Assembly (NCBI GenBank): GCA_935421135.1
Contig: OW285192.1
Coordinates: 7,345,501-7,409,500, forward strand
DNA: 64,000 bases
Direction of reading: 5' to 3'
Origin: Bugulina stolonifera
Lineage: Eukaryota; Bryozoa; Gymnolaemata; Cheilostomatida; Bugulidae
Position numbers and translations under genes: made by a program. Every line of letters starts with the position of its first letter. Within the stretch, counting starts at the first letter, position 1. The notes under the pieces were generated by a model, which was given only the letters and a program-made list of their open reading frames with translations, had not been told where the DNA came from and did not search any database. This document shows, piece after piece, positions 23,901-35,482 of this stretch.

Positions 23901-26163
23901 TATTGCATTATAACTCTCCAGCTATGATTTGAAAGAATTATACCAGTTTTCCATATCTTTGTCATAAAGACAGAAAAGAGTCTTTGCAAGTGAAAAATTA
24001 TATGTGCGAGTATACGTACTATTACAGGTTGTTAGCAGAAAATACTTTGTTAAACTATGAAACTAATATAAAATTAAAGACTACAATATATAAATGGTGA
24101 GAGAATGCCAAGACATAAGTGAGTTCTTGATTACTGGTGTGGTCTGGAAAGTTTGCCTAATAATTTTGCTACTGTTTCAGAAAACCTGCAGTGTCTGGAT
24201 TAATTAAATTCAGGATATTTCACAATAAATGAATTTTTTGAAAACAATCCAGTTTTGGGATTAGGTGCAGAAGTGGTGAAATTTGAGATAGCTTTTTTTT
24301 GCTGAGACTGTAGCAGGCAAAGTTGTATTCTCCAGATTATCATTGGCTGACCACCCAAACTCCAACCAAAACAAGGATCTAAGGCTATAAGCGTTTCGCT
24401 ACTACTGAACCTAATAGAGGTTCTGTTGACATTCTAAATCTCAAGCTGTCCTTGAACTGGTCGTGTTTTATATTTAGGCAGAAACTTACAGAGTTGACTT
24501 TGGTTGTGCACCGTCATCGAACAGGTTAGCCAAGGCTGAGAAATTGTTACCATTTCCAGATTCACCAATCACCACAGCTTTAGCCTCCAGCACTGTAACC
24601 ATGTCCACTATACAGGTTTCTTCTGGGGCATAGATGTACGGCTTCTGCTCGTATAAATATATAGATGTTCGACAGTGAAAAAGGCTGAGAATTTTTTAGT
24701 AGTTTTGTTGTTGTAGGAAACTGAGCAATCATAGCTGATGGACCTCAAAGCTCAAGCTTATATGAGCAACAGGAGCTGAGCTATGAGTGGAAGAGTCTAC
24801 ATACAACAGGAGTGCATGAGACATGGATCAGTGACCCTAACGTCTACAAATTAGCAAGTTGGCTGCTACACCATCCCGTCGCCCTAAATATTGATGTGGT
24901 ACTTGTGCTTCTACTGTATATACAGCTTGACACATCACCATGCAGAAGATGGGTCAAAACAAAAACCTTTAGCGGCTCTGAGCACATCGATCAATTTTGA
25001 TGTCTATTTATATATTCAGGTTTTTTGCTGGCTCATGGATATTATTATTCTTACGGTTACCCGCCAACTACGTATGTGATGCCATTGCACTAGATCAATG
25101 TCTATACAATATACTAACATAGGGAGCGGCCGTGGCCGAGTGGTTAGAATGCTGGACTTTCATGCTTAAGGTTCCAGGTTCAATTCTCGGTCACGGTGGT
25201 GTTAGGAAGAGCATCTAACCACAATTGATTCTGCGCCTTATACAAAAGTCTTTGGGGTCATGCAAGCCAGCACTGGCACCTGGCAGTGCAAGCTGCAAGG
25301 GGCTGGTCACACCAAAAAGTACAATCTGGTGAGTTTTTATACAATAGACTCACAATCCTATTAAAGCCATCAATGGTGTTTGCTTGCAACTTTAAATTGA
25401 CAGTTGGAAAGGCGAGAAAGGTTATTCAACGCTCTTGTTAAACATGCTTTTATCGTTCAATTTACGTACAAAAGCAAGTTTTGTTGTTTTGTTGCACTCA
25501 CCGCATAACCAACTCCTATTGACAGAGCAGCAACATACAGCACCATCGGCTCCAATGAGCTCCCTCCAATCACGGCTAAAGTGTCTTCTCCTGGAGTATA
25601 GCCAATTGCTAGTAAGCCCTTTGCATATTGGTCCGCCTGAAACATACATGCTTACAATACAGATGCATCATGTCATGTCGGCCTATAAGCCTATTCAGGA
25701 TGGTTTGTGGGGGTAGCCTTCAGAGGTATGGCTTCTCTCTCAAAAAGTGAAGAGCAAAATCTGCAATATGATTACATCTAAACTCTTGGCAATTACCAAC
25801 TACTGTAACTTCTAATAATACAAATGAACACAGAAATTAACGGTTTTGCACCACAAAAAATTGCATGAACAATAGAAATCCTTCTTGGGTTGCCACTTTT
25901 TACTGTATTTGGAATCATACAAATTACAATATTTTCAGCACAGTCATGTAAGCTATAACAAAGCATTCAATGTGTAAGTTGCATGCAGTGGATACCTTCA
26001 TAAAGATCTCAGTAGTTAGGACGCTAGTTCCAGTTTCTAGGTTTAATATTTCACCGACAAATCCTCTTTCTTTGGCTTCTTGTAGAACTTGATAAAATGT
26101 TACATTTCTTAAAGGTCGTTCTGGGTCAACAGAATTAAAGTAGCTTTTCGTCAACAGCACCAT
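17980..26163 (-). CDS. Acyl-CoA-synthetase-like adenylate-forming enzyme (ANL), complete, 13 exons
   Basis: AMP-binding enzyme that would activate a carboxylate as an acyl-adenylate, probably for CoA transfer; substrate unknown. Minus-strand exons: 26163-25996, 25636-25502, 24644-24490, 23731-23551, 23347-23261, 22960-22797, 21927-21762, 21394-21132, 20370-20223, 19683-19628, 19296-19233, 18847-18776, 18081-17980. All are GT-AG with consistent phases; total 586 residues. Motifs: phosphate-binding loop SSGSTGKPK (about 212-220, split by an intron), YGISE (355-359), TGDVG (439-443), NGR with R456, and PNNRK (549-553), where most relatives have GK. The C-terminal lid domain includes YGKPARILYFDTFP. 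Exons 10-12 are short; I placed them by phase and lid-domain pattern, and the donors GTTTAG (exon 8), GTGGGT (exon 11) and GTTTGT (exon 12) are weak, so those edges are least certain. No targeting peptide is evident. Confidence 0.85.
18347..18560 (+). repeat. Dispersed repeat, copy 1
   Basis: Starts GTGTCTTCGCGACCT and contains CCCAAGATGGCCA and CCTAGCTCATCGGCACACC. About 37985-38200 carries the same series of blocks in the same orientation, and the reverse complement of the starting 15-mer ends the second copy at 38523. Probably a degenerate DNA transposon; it lies in the last intron region of the ANL gene (minus strand), between exons 13 and 12. Confidence 0.65.
20003..20125. mobile_element. 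Palindromic MITE, copy 2 (123 bp, loopless)
   Basis: Same termini as the other two copies, but the central loop is missing: the whole element is one almost perfect palindrome meeting at ACCACATTGTGGT. TTA flanks both sides (20000-20002 and 20126-20128). It lies in the ANL intron between exons 10 and 9. Confidence 0.9.
20637..20820 (+). repeat. tRNA-derived SINE-like repeat, copy 1
   Basis: A box TGACCAAGTGG (20645-20655) and B box GGTTTGATTC (20690-20699), followed by GGTGGTGTTTGGAAG. The 25126 unit shares both boxes, the middle ACTTTCATG and the GGTGGTGTT-GGAAG tail, so they are one family. It lies in the ANL intron between exons 9 and 8. Confidence 0.65.
21547..21640. repeat. 33-bp tandem repeat, about three copies
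   Basis: Units of the form GTTGTTGGTCAGTAATGGTCA followed by GTCACTGTTACA repeat in the ANL intron between exons 8 and 7. Non-coding. Confidence 0.85.
25126..25330 (+). repeat. tRNA-derived SINE-like repeat, copy 2
   Basis: A box TGGCCGAGTGG (25133-25143) and B box GGTTCAATTC (25177-25186) in a tRNA-like head whose ends (CCGTGGC and the GGTCACGG side) could pair, followed by GGTGGTGTTAGGAAGAGC and an unrelated body. The T-arm stem is poor, so a functional tRNA is unlikely. The right boundary is approximate. Confidence 0.65.
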
Positions 26164-27570
26164 TGTTACAGTATTTAGTTAGAAGCTGAATATCTAGAAA
26201 TAGGGAGGATATTATATCTGACAGATATATTATCATGGTGAGGCGTCAGTTCGTCATAATATACTTTTTGCAGAGGGGCGCTTGGACAAATCTGATCTAA
26301 AAGAAGTGCTAGTCTATTGCTATGGTTTGCTAAGAACCACCTGGTGCCCACCTTCATACCTCAGTACTCCATTTAGCTATCATGAGCCCAATGCTAAGTC
26401 CCATATCAGTCTGAATACTAACGAGTATTCCCAATTCACACAGTAAGTATCAAATCAGTCAAGAATACCTAAGAATAAATGATGAATAATAATTAACTCC
26501 TAATATTTCGATGTATATCCATACATCATCATCATCATCACGTCTTTTTATTCATCATGATACTCGCTCACACCAACATTTTCCTAAGGATAAATGTGTT
26601 GAAAAAACTAAACTGTCAAATGCGTAGGTACGTGTATACATAGAGTGTACCAGTATAGTAATATTAAAACTGTTGTTGGTAGCAGTAGTTGTAGCTGGTA
26701 GCTGCAATGTAAGCATCTTGTACATGTACAACCATGTGCATGTACATCGTGTAATGTTAACAAACAGTACTACTTCTTAATGACTGCTACTCTAAATAAA
26801 ACTTACATGTACCTTATCATGCATATAACAAATTTTATTGCAATCTTTTACCGCTAAGGTGAAGAATGGAAAGCTGTAAAGTTATACTGGTTTACACAAT
26901 TGGCAATACAATTCTTGACCTCTTGCTGAGTTTCCCCTCTGTGAAATAGCCAAATGGGAGAGTGTTCTAATGCGAATCCTACATGTACTGTTGTAGATAT
27001 GGTCAACATAGACTAATAAAATAGTGCAACTTACCTCTCACAGCCCAAGTTTGGGATAAAGCATATAAAGTATAATGCAAATGATAATCAGTTAATATAG
27101 GGCCAACTAGCCTGACAGTTTGTATTCAATAAATCAAATTTTCCTTCGCTGATGGACCCAAATCCCATTGAATACTGTCTCAACCACTGTTAAACAGGAA
27201 TGCAGAAAGTATGAACTAGACACACCTGTCAAGGGCTGTCATAATGTTACCATGGTTCTGTCACTTGGCAAGCAATCACTAGATGGGTCCTATTTCATCT
27301 TAGAGTATATCAACCCTCATTTATCATTATAGAGAGTATTGAGGCTACGTGCAACTGTAATACACTGACCTTCTGCATTGTTCAGTTAACTTACTGTTGA
27401 ACTGACCTGTGATCTGAATTTGTGCTCTGAATGTGGGCTGGTACCACTTAATTTTCTGACTGATAAGTTGTCCTCTCTTTAGTTGCCTTGCCATAGTGCT
27501 CTCAATGCAACACTGTAGACTGGTGCTGCCTTAATAAGAAAATCAGCTTTCAAATCATGACAAGGTCTAC

Positions 27571-27950
27571 GGTGTATGTGCGACTACTACGGTGTATGTG
27601 TACCTACTACAGTGTATGTGTGCCTGCTACAGTGTATGTGTACCTACTACAGTGTATGTGTACCTACTACGGTGTGTGTGTACCTACTATGGTGTATGTG
27701 TACCTACTACGATGTATATGTGCCTACTACGGTGTATGTGTACCTACTACGGTGCATGTGTACCTACTACGGTGTGTGTGTACCTACTATGGTGTATGTG
27801 TACCTACTACGATGTATATGTACCTACTACGGTGTATGCGTACCTACTACGATGTATATGTACCTACTACGGTGTATGTGTACCTACTACGGTGTATGTG
27901 TGCCTACTATGGTGTATGTGTACTTACTACGGTGTATGAGTACCTACTAC
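27571..27950. repeat. 20-bp minisatellite, 19 copies
   Basis: Exact 20-base periodicity of variants of GGTGTATGTGTACCTACTAC. Because the unit lacks stop codons in all three forward frames, three overlapping false open frames (VYVYLLRC-type repeats) arise; these are not genes. Confidence 0.95.
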
Positions 27951-28339
27951 AATAATATTCTTTTCGCAAGATATCGAATTGTAGTAAAAATATGCGACAT
28001 CCGGTAGCAATTCATAGGACGAAATTCACAAGATCCTCAATAAAAACAAACAAGGAAGTGCCACGTTATTTCTAATCTGGAAGCCTAAGCTAGACAACAA
28101 ATGAACACCATTTCATGTAGGAGATTACAAGTATTTCCAAATATGCCAGTGAGGATGATCCTTAATGATATACCTGTAAGTTGGCGGTCAGATTATATGA
28201 AACAATTGTAAATATACAATACAATGTACACAGTCATGTAGCCTAATAGTTATATGCACATAAAAATATCAACAAATTGGATGAAACTTTAAATCTACAT
28301 TATACTCTCTCCTTGGGGGCTGTGCTTAGGTATTGTAAA

Positions 28340-28690
28340 CAGTGGTCAAAGTTGGGGGTCGTGGGGGGACGCAGTCCCCCTACCATAAATTTCAGGGGGT
28401 CCCTCAGGCTGGTAGACCCTCCTACAGATTACTATTATATTAATAATACTAATTGGACCATATTTTACTTTGAGATCTTGGACCATATTTTAACCTGAAG
28501 TTCTTGGATCTTGCACCATTTTGGTGTCTAATTTTGATAGAGTTTCCAATTTTTGGGAGGGTGCTCAGGCACCCCTCCCGGACCCTCCCCACCAGTGCGC
28601 TGTGCACGCCATTTGGGCGCTTCGCGCCCTCAAGTGATTATGTCTGCTACCCTAGAGACCCCCACCTCTTTTCTTAGACTTTAACCACTG
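28340..28690. mobile_element. Small non-autonomous hAT-like element (351 bp)
   Basis: Terminal inverted repeats CAGTGGTCAAAGT and ACTTTAACCACTG (one mismatch), flanked by ATTGTAAA (28332-28339) and ACTGTAAA (28691-28698), an 8-bp duplication with one difference. Its right half is GC-rich and matches the truncated copy at 3344-3470 in inverse orientation. Confidence 0.75.
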
Positions 28691-30974
28691 ACTGTAAAGC
28701 ATCTGTGGAAGTAAATTTTCTCATCAAAAATCTGCCTATGCTACTTGATGGTAGGTGAAGGATTAATTAGGTGTTGTAATTTTTTGTTAATAATACATTG
28801 AGAACTATTAAAGTATGCTAAATTTATCCTGAACAAACATGTGAATATTTTTTCGATTGGTATGCAGTGATTCTCACCGAGGAGTCAGCTTATCAAATTC
28901 AATGATGAAATGTTTGAAGAAGGCACCAGAATGATGTAAAAGCGCCTTCAGTATCAACTTTATGGGATTGATTCTGTTGTTGAACAGTCCTAGACACCCA
29001 TTGCGCAATTGGCGCACTCCAACAAGAATATACTGGTACAGCATTAATAATCATTGTATACACATTAAATAATCTAACTGCTAATAGAATCATGACAAAG
29101 ATTTCTTATAATTATGCAATATAATCCATTCTGACACATTCCTTAAAAAGGATCCTAGAAAAAACAAAGCAGGAAAATCCTGCTTTTTTAATAGCAGCTT
29201 ATTGCAAAACTCCAAGTTGAAATGGAAAGTAATGGTTACAACATGACTAAACGTCATGTTACTCCACACTGGTATATCCCTTTCCTTCAACTATACAAAC
29301 ATGAAGAACACAAGATGGCAGTGGGACCAATTAAAAGTTCACTTCAAAATTCAAAGTTATTTTTTATAATGACAACAGGGTAACAGGGTTACTCCCCTTT
29401 CTAAGATAACTAAAATAGGTGTAGCCCAGGGTAAGGGGATTCGACCTACGCAACTACCTACGAGGAGGATATAATTATGCTTATAAAATCTAAAAATATG
29501 GGAACCCCTTAGCATAGAAGCTAGAGAGGTCAAATTTCCAAGTACATGTAGTTTGCAATTATACAGCTACATGTACGTACAAGTATGCCTTCTCGAAAGG
29601 TTCTGTTTTTCATGTTAGGAAGCTGCAAGCTACATGTAATACAGGTATGCTTCAACATTTTTTAAAAAAGTGCCTTTTAAGTTTAAAGAGGGAGTGTTTC
29701 CAAAATTGACCAAAACCAATCAAAAGGCTGAATAGCCTGTTGAATAGTACTTGCCTAGAGCTATTCAAAAAGGTCTGCCAGTGCAACAGCAGATGATGTC
29801 ATCCGCCACAAATTGATCTTAAACAAAGGCAGTCTATGTCATCTGAGTAACCCAGTTAACCTTGTTATAAAGCATATGGAAAGGTTTTGATTCAATAACT
29901 TTTCTATTAATCAAGAGTTTATAAAATTTCTTCTACATTTTTGATAACATGATACTTAGTCACATATATTCACTTGTCTTTTTTATTTCAAACATCAAGG
30001 AAATGTAACTAGCAAGAAAGCTTTTCATTTATTTGAGGGTATACTACAATGAGAAGACAACTTCCTCATATTTCCAAAAACTCCCGTGAGTGAATAGAGG
30101 TAGTGGGTAGCCTATTTTCCAGTATTTTTCCAAAATGCACATAACATACTTGTGGTAGAGCAATACTAGTGCCAGAAGAGAGAAAAAGAACTAAATTTAG
30201 CATAAATGGTTTCCGATTATATTTCTCTACTCATACAAGAGAGGACAACTCAGGAAGACTACCCAACCTTTGGAGCTACTTCCGATTTTAGTGAGGGAGC
30301 GGGGCTACCACCAAACCATTGCCGGGCAATGCCTTGGACTGCCTCAGCCCATAGTTAAAACTAAAAACGTGCACCCTAACAGAATTCCTGGATACACCCA
30401 AGACTAATGCAGGTACTCTTATTAGCCTACAAATGAATGTTGAATAGCTGTAGTTGATCGGCAAATTACTTGTAGAACATGGGATATTGTAAGCATCATG
30501 TAACATTTCTCTTGTTTGCTTACACCACCATTTCTACGAGAATCTTTTACAAGACTTGCATTAATACACCAACTTGAAAATGCTGACGGCAAACCAGCTA
30601 TGATGGTGTGTTGAATTATTTTTATTTAAAATTTTTTCTGAGAAACATGGTTAATTCCATGTAGAATCCATTTCTCAGTTTACAAGTTTGATAGCAATGA
30701 GGTCATCATGATCAGTTTTTGTGTGGAATTGCATAGGAAGGGGAATTAATCTGGATTAACTGAATATCCTCTCATTTATTTTCTGTCTCAATATACATGT
30801 ATATAGTTCTCTATATTGTGATGGTTATGCTCCACAGCCGTGCAAGAAGTTGAAATAATGTCATAATTAATATTAACACTAGACATTTCAAGGTTCCTGG
30901 CTACATCCACGGTTCAGAAGATATAAAAAAAGTGGCTAGCAGGATACTGCGGAGGTGAGGTAATATGCAGTTAA

Positions 30975-31016
30975 CCAATCACAAGGAAGCTAGAGCAGTT
31001 TTTACAGATATAAAAG
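30975..31016 (+). promoter_or_regulatory. CCAAT and TATA box promoter of the six-cysteine mini-gene
   Basis: CCAAT at 30975-30979 and TATAAAAG at 31009-31016 have normal core-promoter spacing. A start about 25-30 bases after the TATA box gives a short 5' UTR exon ending at the donor TTCAG|GTAATC (31104/31105). Confidence 0.6.
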
Positions 31017-31547
31017 AGGAGGAGAGACCACAGCAGAAGTAAAAGCACTCTTTGGTCGACTTACACGTAATATATCTGGTTAACTGATATTTACAGATCT
31101 TCAGGTAATCCTCCTACTCTGTAGTATTACATGTACATGTACATTGTACAAGTACATGTATGTATTGTTATTTGTGCAATTGCCACTATGTTCTTATACA
31201 TATAGTATAGGTTTACCTATGGTATTAATACTGGTGCTGAAGATACAGAGAGATAATCAGCAGAGGGCTAAGAAGCCCAAATGGTTTTAAGATGAGAAAA
31301 TAATTGTGCAGTAAACGTTTTTATTATCAAGGATTAAAAAAGTTTCAATAATATAAGAACTTTTTCTAACTAATAATTGATTTTGCTACAATAGACGGTT
31401 TATTGTATTTTCCTTCAATTATGACTTTTGTACTGTATTGTAAATGTTTCTTTAGATTTCATCATTTTTAGGTCCAATTGAAACTCAAACTACGATGAAG
31501 ATACAAGTCTATGATGAAGATATAAGACACTGATCGGATTTCTCGTC

Positions 31548-32229
31548 ATGTTCATGGCAATGCTTGGTAAGTCCCTGCATGATCCAGATAACTATCCATC
31601 TGACTTGTTAACATTCTCAAAATTTCCATCGGAGATACTTGTAAATGTGTTCATTTTCTCCCTCTGCTAATCACTACAACTTATAGTTGTCATGTTAAAT
31701 TTACTATTGTTTTAACCCAGTGTTGCTAACATGTAGATATTGTGTGTTTTGAGCAGTCAAAGACTTGTTTCGTATTCATGATAAGACCAGTCATTTTGAC
31801 TGGTATTTTAAAAGATGTGAAACAAGTCTCTGACTGCTCATAAGACAAATTACTTGCATAAAAAACATCATAATTATCTAGATAATGTATTTTGTAACAT
31901 GACTTGGCCGCATATAATATACATGTATTCTGCAATTCTCTAATATAATATAATATAATATAATATAACATATATAATATAATATAATATAATATAATAT
32001 AATATAATATAATATAATATAATATAATATAATATAATATAATATGACATAAGAAAGGTCAGGGTTGTCACCACCTGTCACCAGAGAATAACTTGTAATA
32101 TTATTTTGATGACTTGTAGGTGACACTGTCTCTGGACAATGCCTGTCTTTTAAACAGTTAGTGGAGTGTGAACAGGATTGTGAAGCAGTGAGACTGAAGT
32201 GTAACTATAGTTCTTGCACCTGTTTTTGA
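31548..32229 (+). CDS. Putative short six-cysteine peptide gene (CS-alpha-beta-like spacing)
   Basis: A spliced gene candidate: 5' UTR exon about 31040-31104; exon 2 31472-31566 (acceptor TTTTTAG, donor TTG|GTAAGT); exon 3 from 32120 (acceptor TTGTAG) with stop at 32227-32229 and AATAAA at 32408-32413. The phase-1 junction fits. Exon 3 encodes about 36 residues with six cysteines spaced C-x8-C-x3-C-x6-C-x4-C-x1-C, ending one residue after the last cysteine. CxxxC plus terminal CxC is the arrangement of cystine-stabilised alpha-beta peptides (defensins and related), although the third loop is short and lacks the usual glycine. The first ATG in frame (31548) gives only a stub of a signal peptide; the hydrophobic stretch continues upstream to a CTG at 31530, after an in-frame TGA at 31515. 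Start use is therefore unresolved and it could be a pseudogene. Function not assigned. Confidence 0.4.
31751..31839. repeat. 89-nt imperfect hairpin inside the mini-gene intron
   Basis: Outer arms 31751-31771 and 31819-31839 pair over 21 bases with one mismatch; inner arms ACCAGTCA (31786-31793) and TGACTGGT (31797-31804) pair around a TTT loop, with an internal loop of about 14 bases on each side. The size and shape resemble a microRNA precursor, but no expression evidence exists here. Confidence 0.8.
31940..32046. repeat. (ATAAT)n pentanucleotide microsatellite
   Basis: About 20 near-perfect TATAA/ATAAT units in the intron between exons 2 and 3 of the six-cysteine gene candidate. Confidence 0.95.
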
Positions 32230-32700
32230 TATGCTTGAAAATTATTGGTGCGCTACGATACCAAGTTCTATATAACAGCTTTGTAGGATACATGTAGCCA
32301 GCATAATTTTCTATGTCATGATCCTACAGTGCATATAATATGTTGTTTCAAATAATACATTATTTGTTATATTGGTGGTTTTAATGGATAGGCCATTCTA
32401 ATATGTCAATAAACAACCTAATGTACAGGTATATGCTGCAATTAAGGTGTGATTTATTGGCATCACCACATAGATGTATAAACATAAAGTTTAGATAGTG
32501 ACATTGGAATACTGTACATGTATAAGGAGAAAGAAATATGTATCTTTAGAACATAGTACAATCATATATATCTGTCTAGCCAAAAAGAATGAATGGCATT
32601 GGAATTTTTTTAATACAACTTTCCAACAAAGCTTGGGTTGCAAGGTAATCAAAGTACAAAAATGAATTGTTAAGACAGCACAGAGTATCATAGGGTATTT

Positions 32701-33120
32701 TATGGCTATATATGGCTATATGCTATGGCTATATAATATGGCTATATGCTATGGCTATATATGGCTATATGCTATATGGCTATATATGGCTATATGTTAT
32801 ATGCTATATACGGCTATATGGTATATGGCTATATGTGCTATATGCTATATATGGCTACATGCTATGTAAATGGCTATATATGGCTATATGATATATATGC
32901 TATATATGTGCTATATGCTATATGGCTATATGCTATATAAATGGCTATATGTGGCTATATGTGTGCTATATGCTATATGCTATATGCTATATGCTATATG
33001 CTATATGCTATATGCTATATGCTATATGGCTATATGGCTATATGGCTATATGCTATATGGCTATAAGTGCTATATACATGTATGGCTATAAGTGCTATAT
33101 ATGGCTATAAGTGCTATATA
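32701..33120. repeat. TATGGCTATATGC-type minisatellite
   Basis: Irregular mixture of TATGGCTA and TATATGC units. Open frames across it are artefacts of the repeat. Confidence 0.95.
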
Positions 33121-33299
33121 TGACCTATTGGTGCATAAGATCAGCTACCATCTTGTATATCATATCATAATGCAGCTGATATATCAAATAATACTTTTAT
33201 AATGGTTGCATGAAATCTTTGACACACACTGGGATAAATCTATCCAAACCTAATTTACATGCATTTATATACATAACTGAATGATACCAAAGTTGTCTG

Positions 33300-33740
33300 C
33301 TACAGCTCAGTTTTTACGACTTTTTCCAACTTTCGAAAAAACAAATAAAATCACAAATTTCATGCTCAATTTTGGGAGTTGTCATACCATTTTTATTTTT
33401 TAATAAATTATAACTATCTAATATCAATTATTTATAGTAATATATAACTACAAGTGCAGAAAACTGAGTAAAACTGCACCAAATCATCACTGTGTGACAA
33501 CAATGGTTGCAGTAAAGTCTGAATTGTAAGAAAGACATCAAATTATAAAGATTGAACGAGGCACAACATTCATGCACACATGAGCGACACCAGTCTTTAC
33601 CGGAAATGGGCTCGCATGCCCATTTAAATCACATCTATCTCCTTAGCACTCTAAGGAGATAGATGTGACTTGAATTTAAAATCTGAATTGAATCGAACTG
33701 CCGGATTCAGTTTCGGTTTCCATTTTGACTGGATTAAAAA
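33300..33740. repeat. Dispersed repeat related to 3498-4215 (inverse orientation)
   Basis: The reverse complement of about 33370-33560 shares ordered blocks with 3880-4060, for example the GATGTC-TTCTT and CAGACTT blocks. It ends in a CAGTTTCGGTTTCC block similar to the ends of the first copy. It contains an 18-bp-arm hairpin at 33629-33668. Confidence 0.55.
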
Positions 33741-35330
33741 TTCTACATGTAATGCAATGGACTACAGCATAAATACAGCAGGGTGTGAAAACATGCTAAC
33801 CTAACTGGATATACATGTACATGTACATGTAGTATCATGTCAATGAGGTAATGCCCTCCAATAACAATAAAGAAGCGAAGAAAGCTATTGTTTCATTATA
33901 CTAGTGGAGTTATGCTATCCTTTTCAGCACCAATATTGATGTTAACGTACAATGTACGTAGATGCACGTAGATGCTCAACGTTTGTGAAATGTTATTCAA
34001 CTTTTCTACGTACACATATAGTACATTATCGAATAGGTTACAATTACCCCTATTTCTATAATGTAATGTAGTAAAGCTATAAGTGAGAAGGGGAGGCAAT
34101 TCTTACTCTTGCATTTGACAAAACATTCAAGGCCTGGCAGCACTGTGAACACTATTTCAGACACTGGTAAGGGGAAGTCAGTTTACAGTACCACTTCCTC
34201 AATCATAAATACGGATTCATACACCGCACATGGCCTATGATACAAACGACTAGACGTTATTTTACTCATTGTTTTTTCATCCTACCAGCAATACATAGAT
34301 GTTAAAAACATGTTTTGAAGATGGGGAAAAGGAAGACAACTCCTCTAATTTCTACGGATTAGCTATATAAAGGAAGCTGTAAGTCAAATATTGGTAAGTA
34401 TGCTCTCTTATCTATAAAAAGATGATGGTGGGCGACTACAATACTACAATATTATTGCTTCCTTATCTAGGAGTGTGACGTGTGCATGTAGCAGAGACTC
34501 TACACTGTTATTTTTAAGTATTACGACATTTACGTACATGTATTCATTGTGAATTATATAATGTCTTCATTGTTACCTTCCCTTCATAGTAACTGTTTTA
34601 TTTCATATGAGTTGTCAGATGTAAAATTACAAGTATGTTATACAATTGTATTATGCCAAGCCCCATAGGTGGTGGAGATTTACTGTCTTTTGACGCACAT
34701 GTACATGTGTATACTTACCGCCTGTTACTGGCTCCACACCAGGCAGCCATTTTGTAGCAGTATTTAGTAAAAGTAAGTAATCATGGGACATGGATAGAAA
34801 GTAGGATGGCTATAAGCTCTTTACTACATCAACATTGGTTTGTAGAAGCTCCTGGAGACATAATGACTACACTAACGACCTTGGTAGTAGCATAAAACTC
34901 GGACTGTGTTCTTCTCTAAGGCCTCAGCCGTTTCAATGGACCTAAGTCTTTGAGCCATGCTAATAATAAATTAAATGATATATTATTGCTATTGCTATTG
35001 ATATATAGGTTGCTAGTCAAATGTGGTAACATTGCAGCAAGGTCCCAGAGTGTATGTGTTGATGAATAATCATGATCTCATGTGATTATGATTGCTCCAC
35101 CTAAGTGTATTGTTTAGTGATTACTGAATGTTTATAAATATGTAGATTTCCAGGGTTATGTAAGTGCTAAACCTATTATAATTCTAACATCATGAGCATC
35201 AATTAATGCATCAAACCATCTAGTGATATCTCATGCTTTTTATGATGTAATTGTATGGAGAACATTTACCAAGCAACATAATATATTGTACACAGTAAAC
35301 CATTGCTGAGTTCCCACCTCATATCACACA

Positions 35331-35482
35331 ACCTATGGGGTAATGCTTATAAACCCACAGACATAGAATAGTTTAGGCTATCCAACCTATAAGGTAGTAC
35401 TTATACACCCATAGGCATAGAATAGTTTATACTATACAACCTATAAGGTAGTACTTGTACACCCATAAACATAGAATGGTTT
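35331..35482. repeat. 54-bp tandem repeat, 2.8 copies
   Basis: Units starting ACCTATAAGGTAGTACTTAT begin at 35331, 35385 and 35439. Confidence 0.85.

Larger units (their letters stand above)
26164..30974. other. Intergenic DNA between the ANL gene and the six-cysteine mini-gene
   Basis: No exon is supported. The ANL gene is read leftwards from 26163 and the mini-gene rightwards from about 31040, so both promoters should lie here (divergent arrangement). Contents seen: a short CAT run at 26524-26540, a 20-bp minisatellite (27571-27950), a small hAT element (28340-28690) and GACAACTC-type words near 27466, 30056 and 30244. Confidence 0.5.

Noticed and set aside
25126..25200. Functional tRNA gene
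   Set aside because: A and B boxes and partly pairing ends are present, but the T arm does not pair properly and the unit belongs to a dispersed family.
26175..26357. Minus-strand 60-codon frame just upstream of the ANL start codon
   Set aside because: It lies in a different frame from the ANL start at 26163 and has no motif; at most 5' UTR.
27557..28007. Three overlapping forward open frames of 115-143 codons
   Set aside because: They are different frames through the same 20-bp minisatellite; no splice signals or non-repeat coding sequence.
29166..29186. Short hairpin followed by a T run, resembling an intrinsic terminator
   Set aside because: In a eukaryotic genome and with no adjacent RNA gene it has no support as a terminator.
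26521..32046. CRISPR array among the tandem repeats
   Set aside because: Repeats are contiguous without unique spacers, and the genome is eukaryotic.
34719..34750. Minus-strand ATG followed by 10 codons and a GTAAGT donor
   Set aside because: Too short to judge and no following exon could be found to the left; likely chance.
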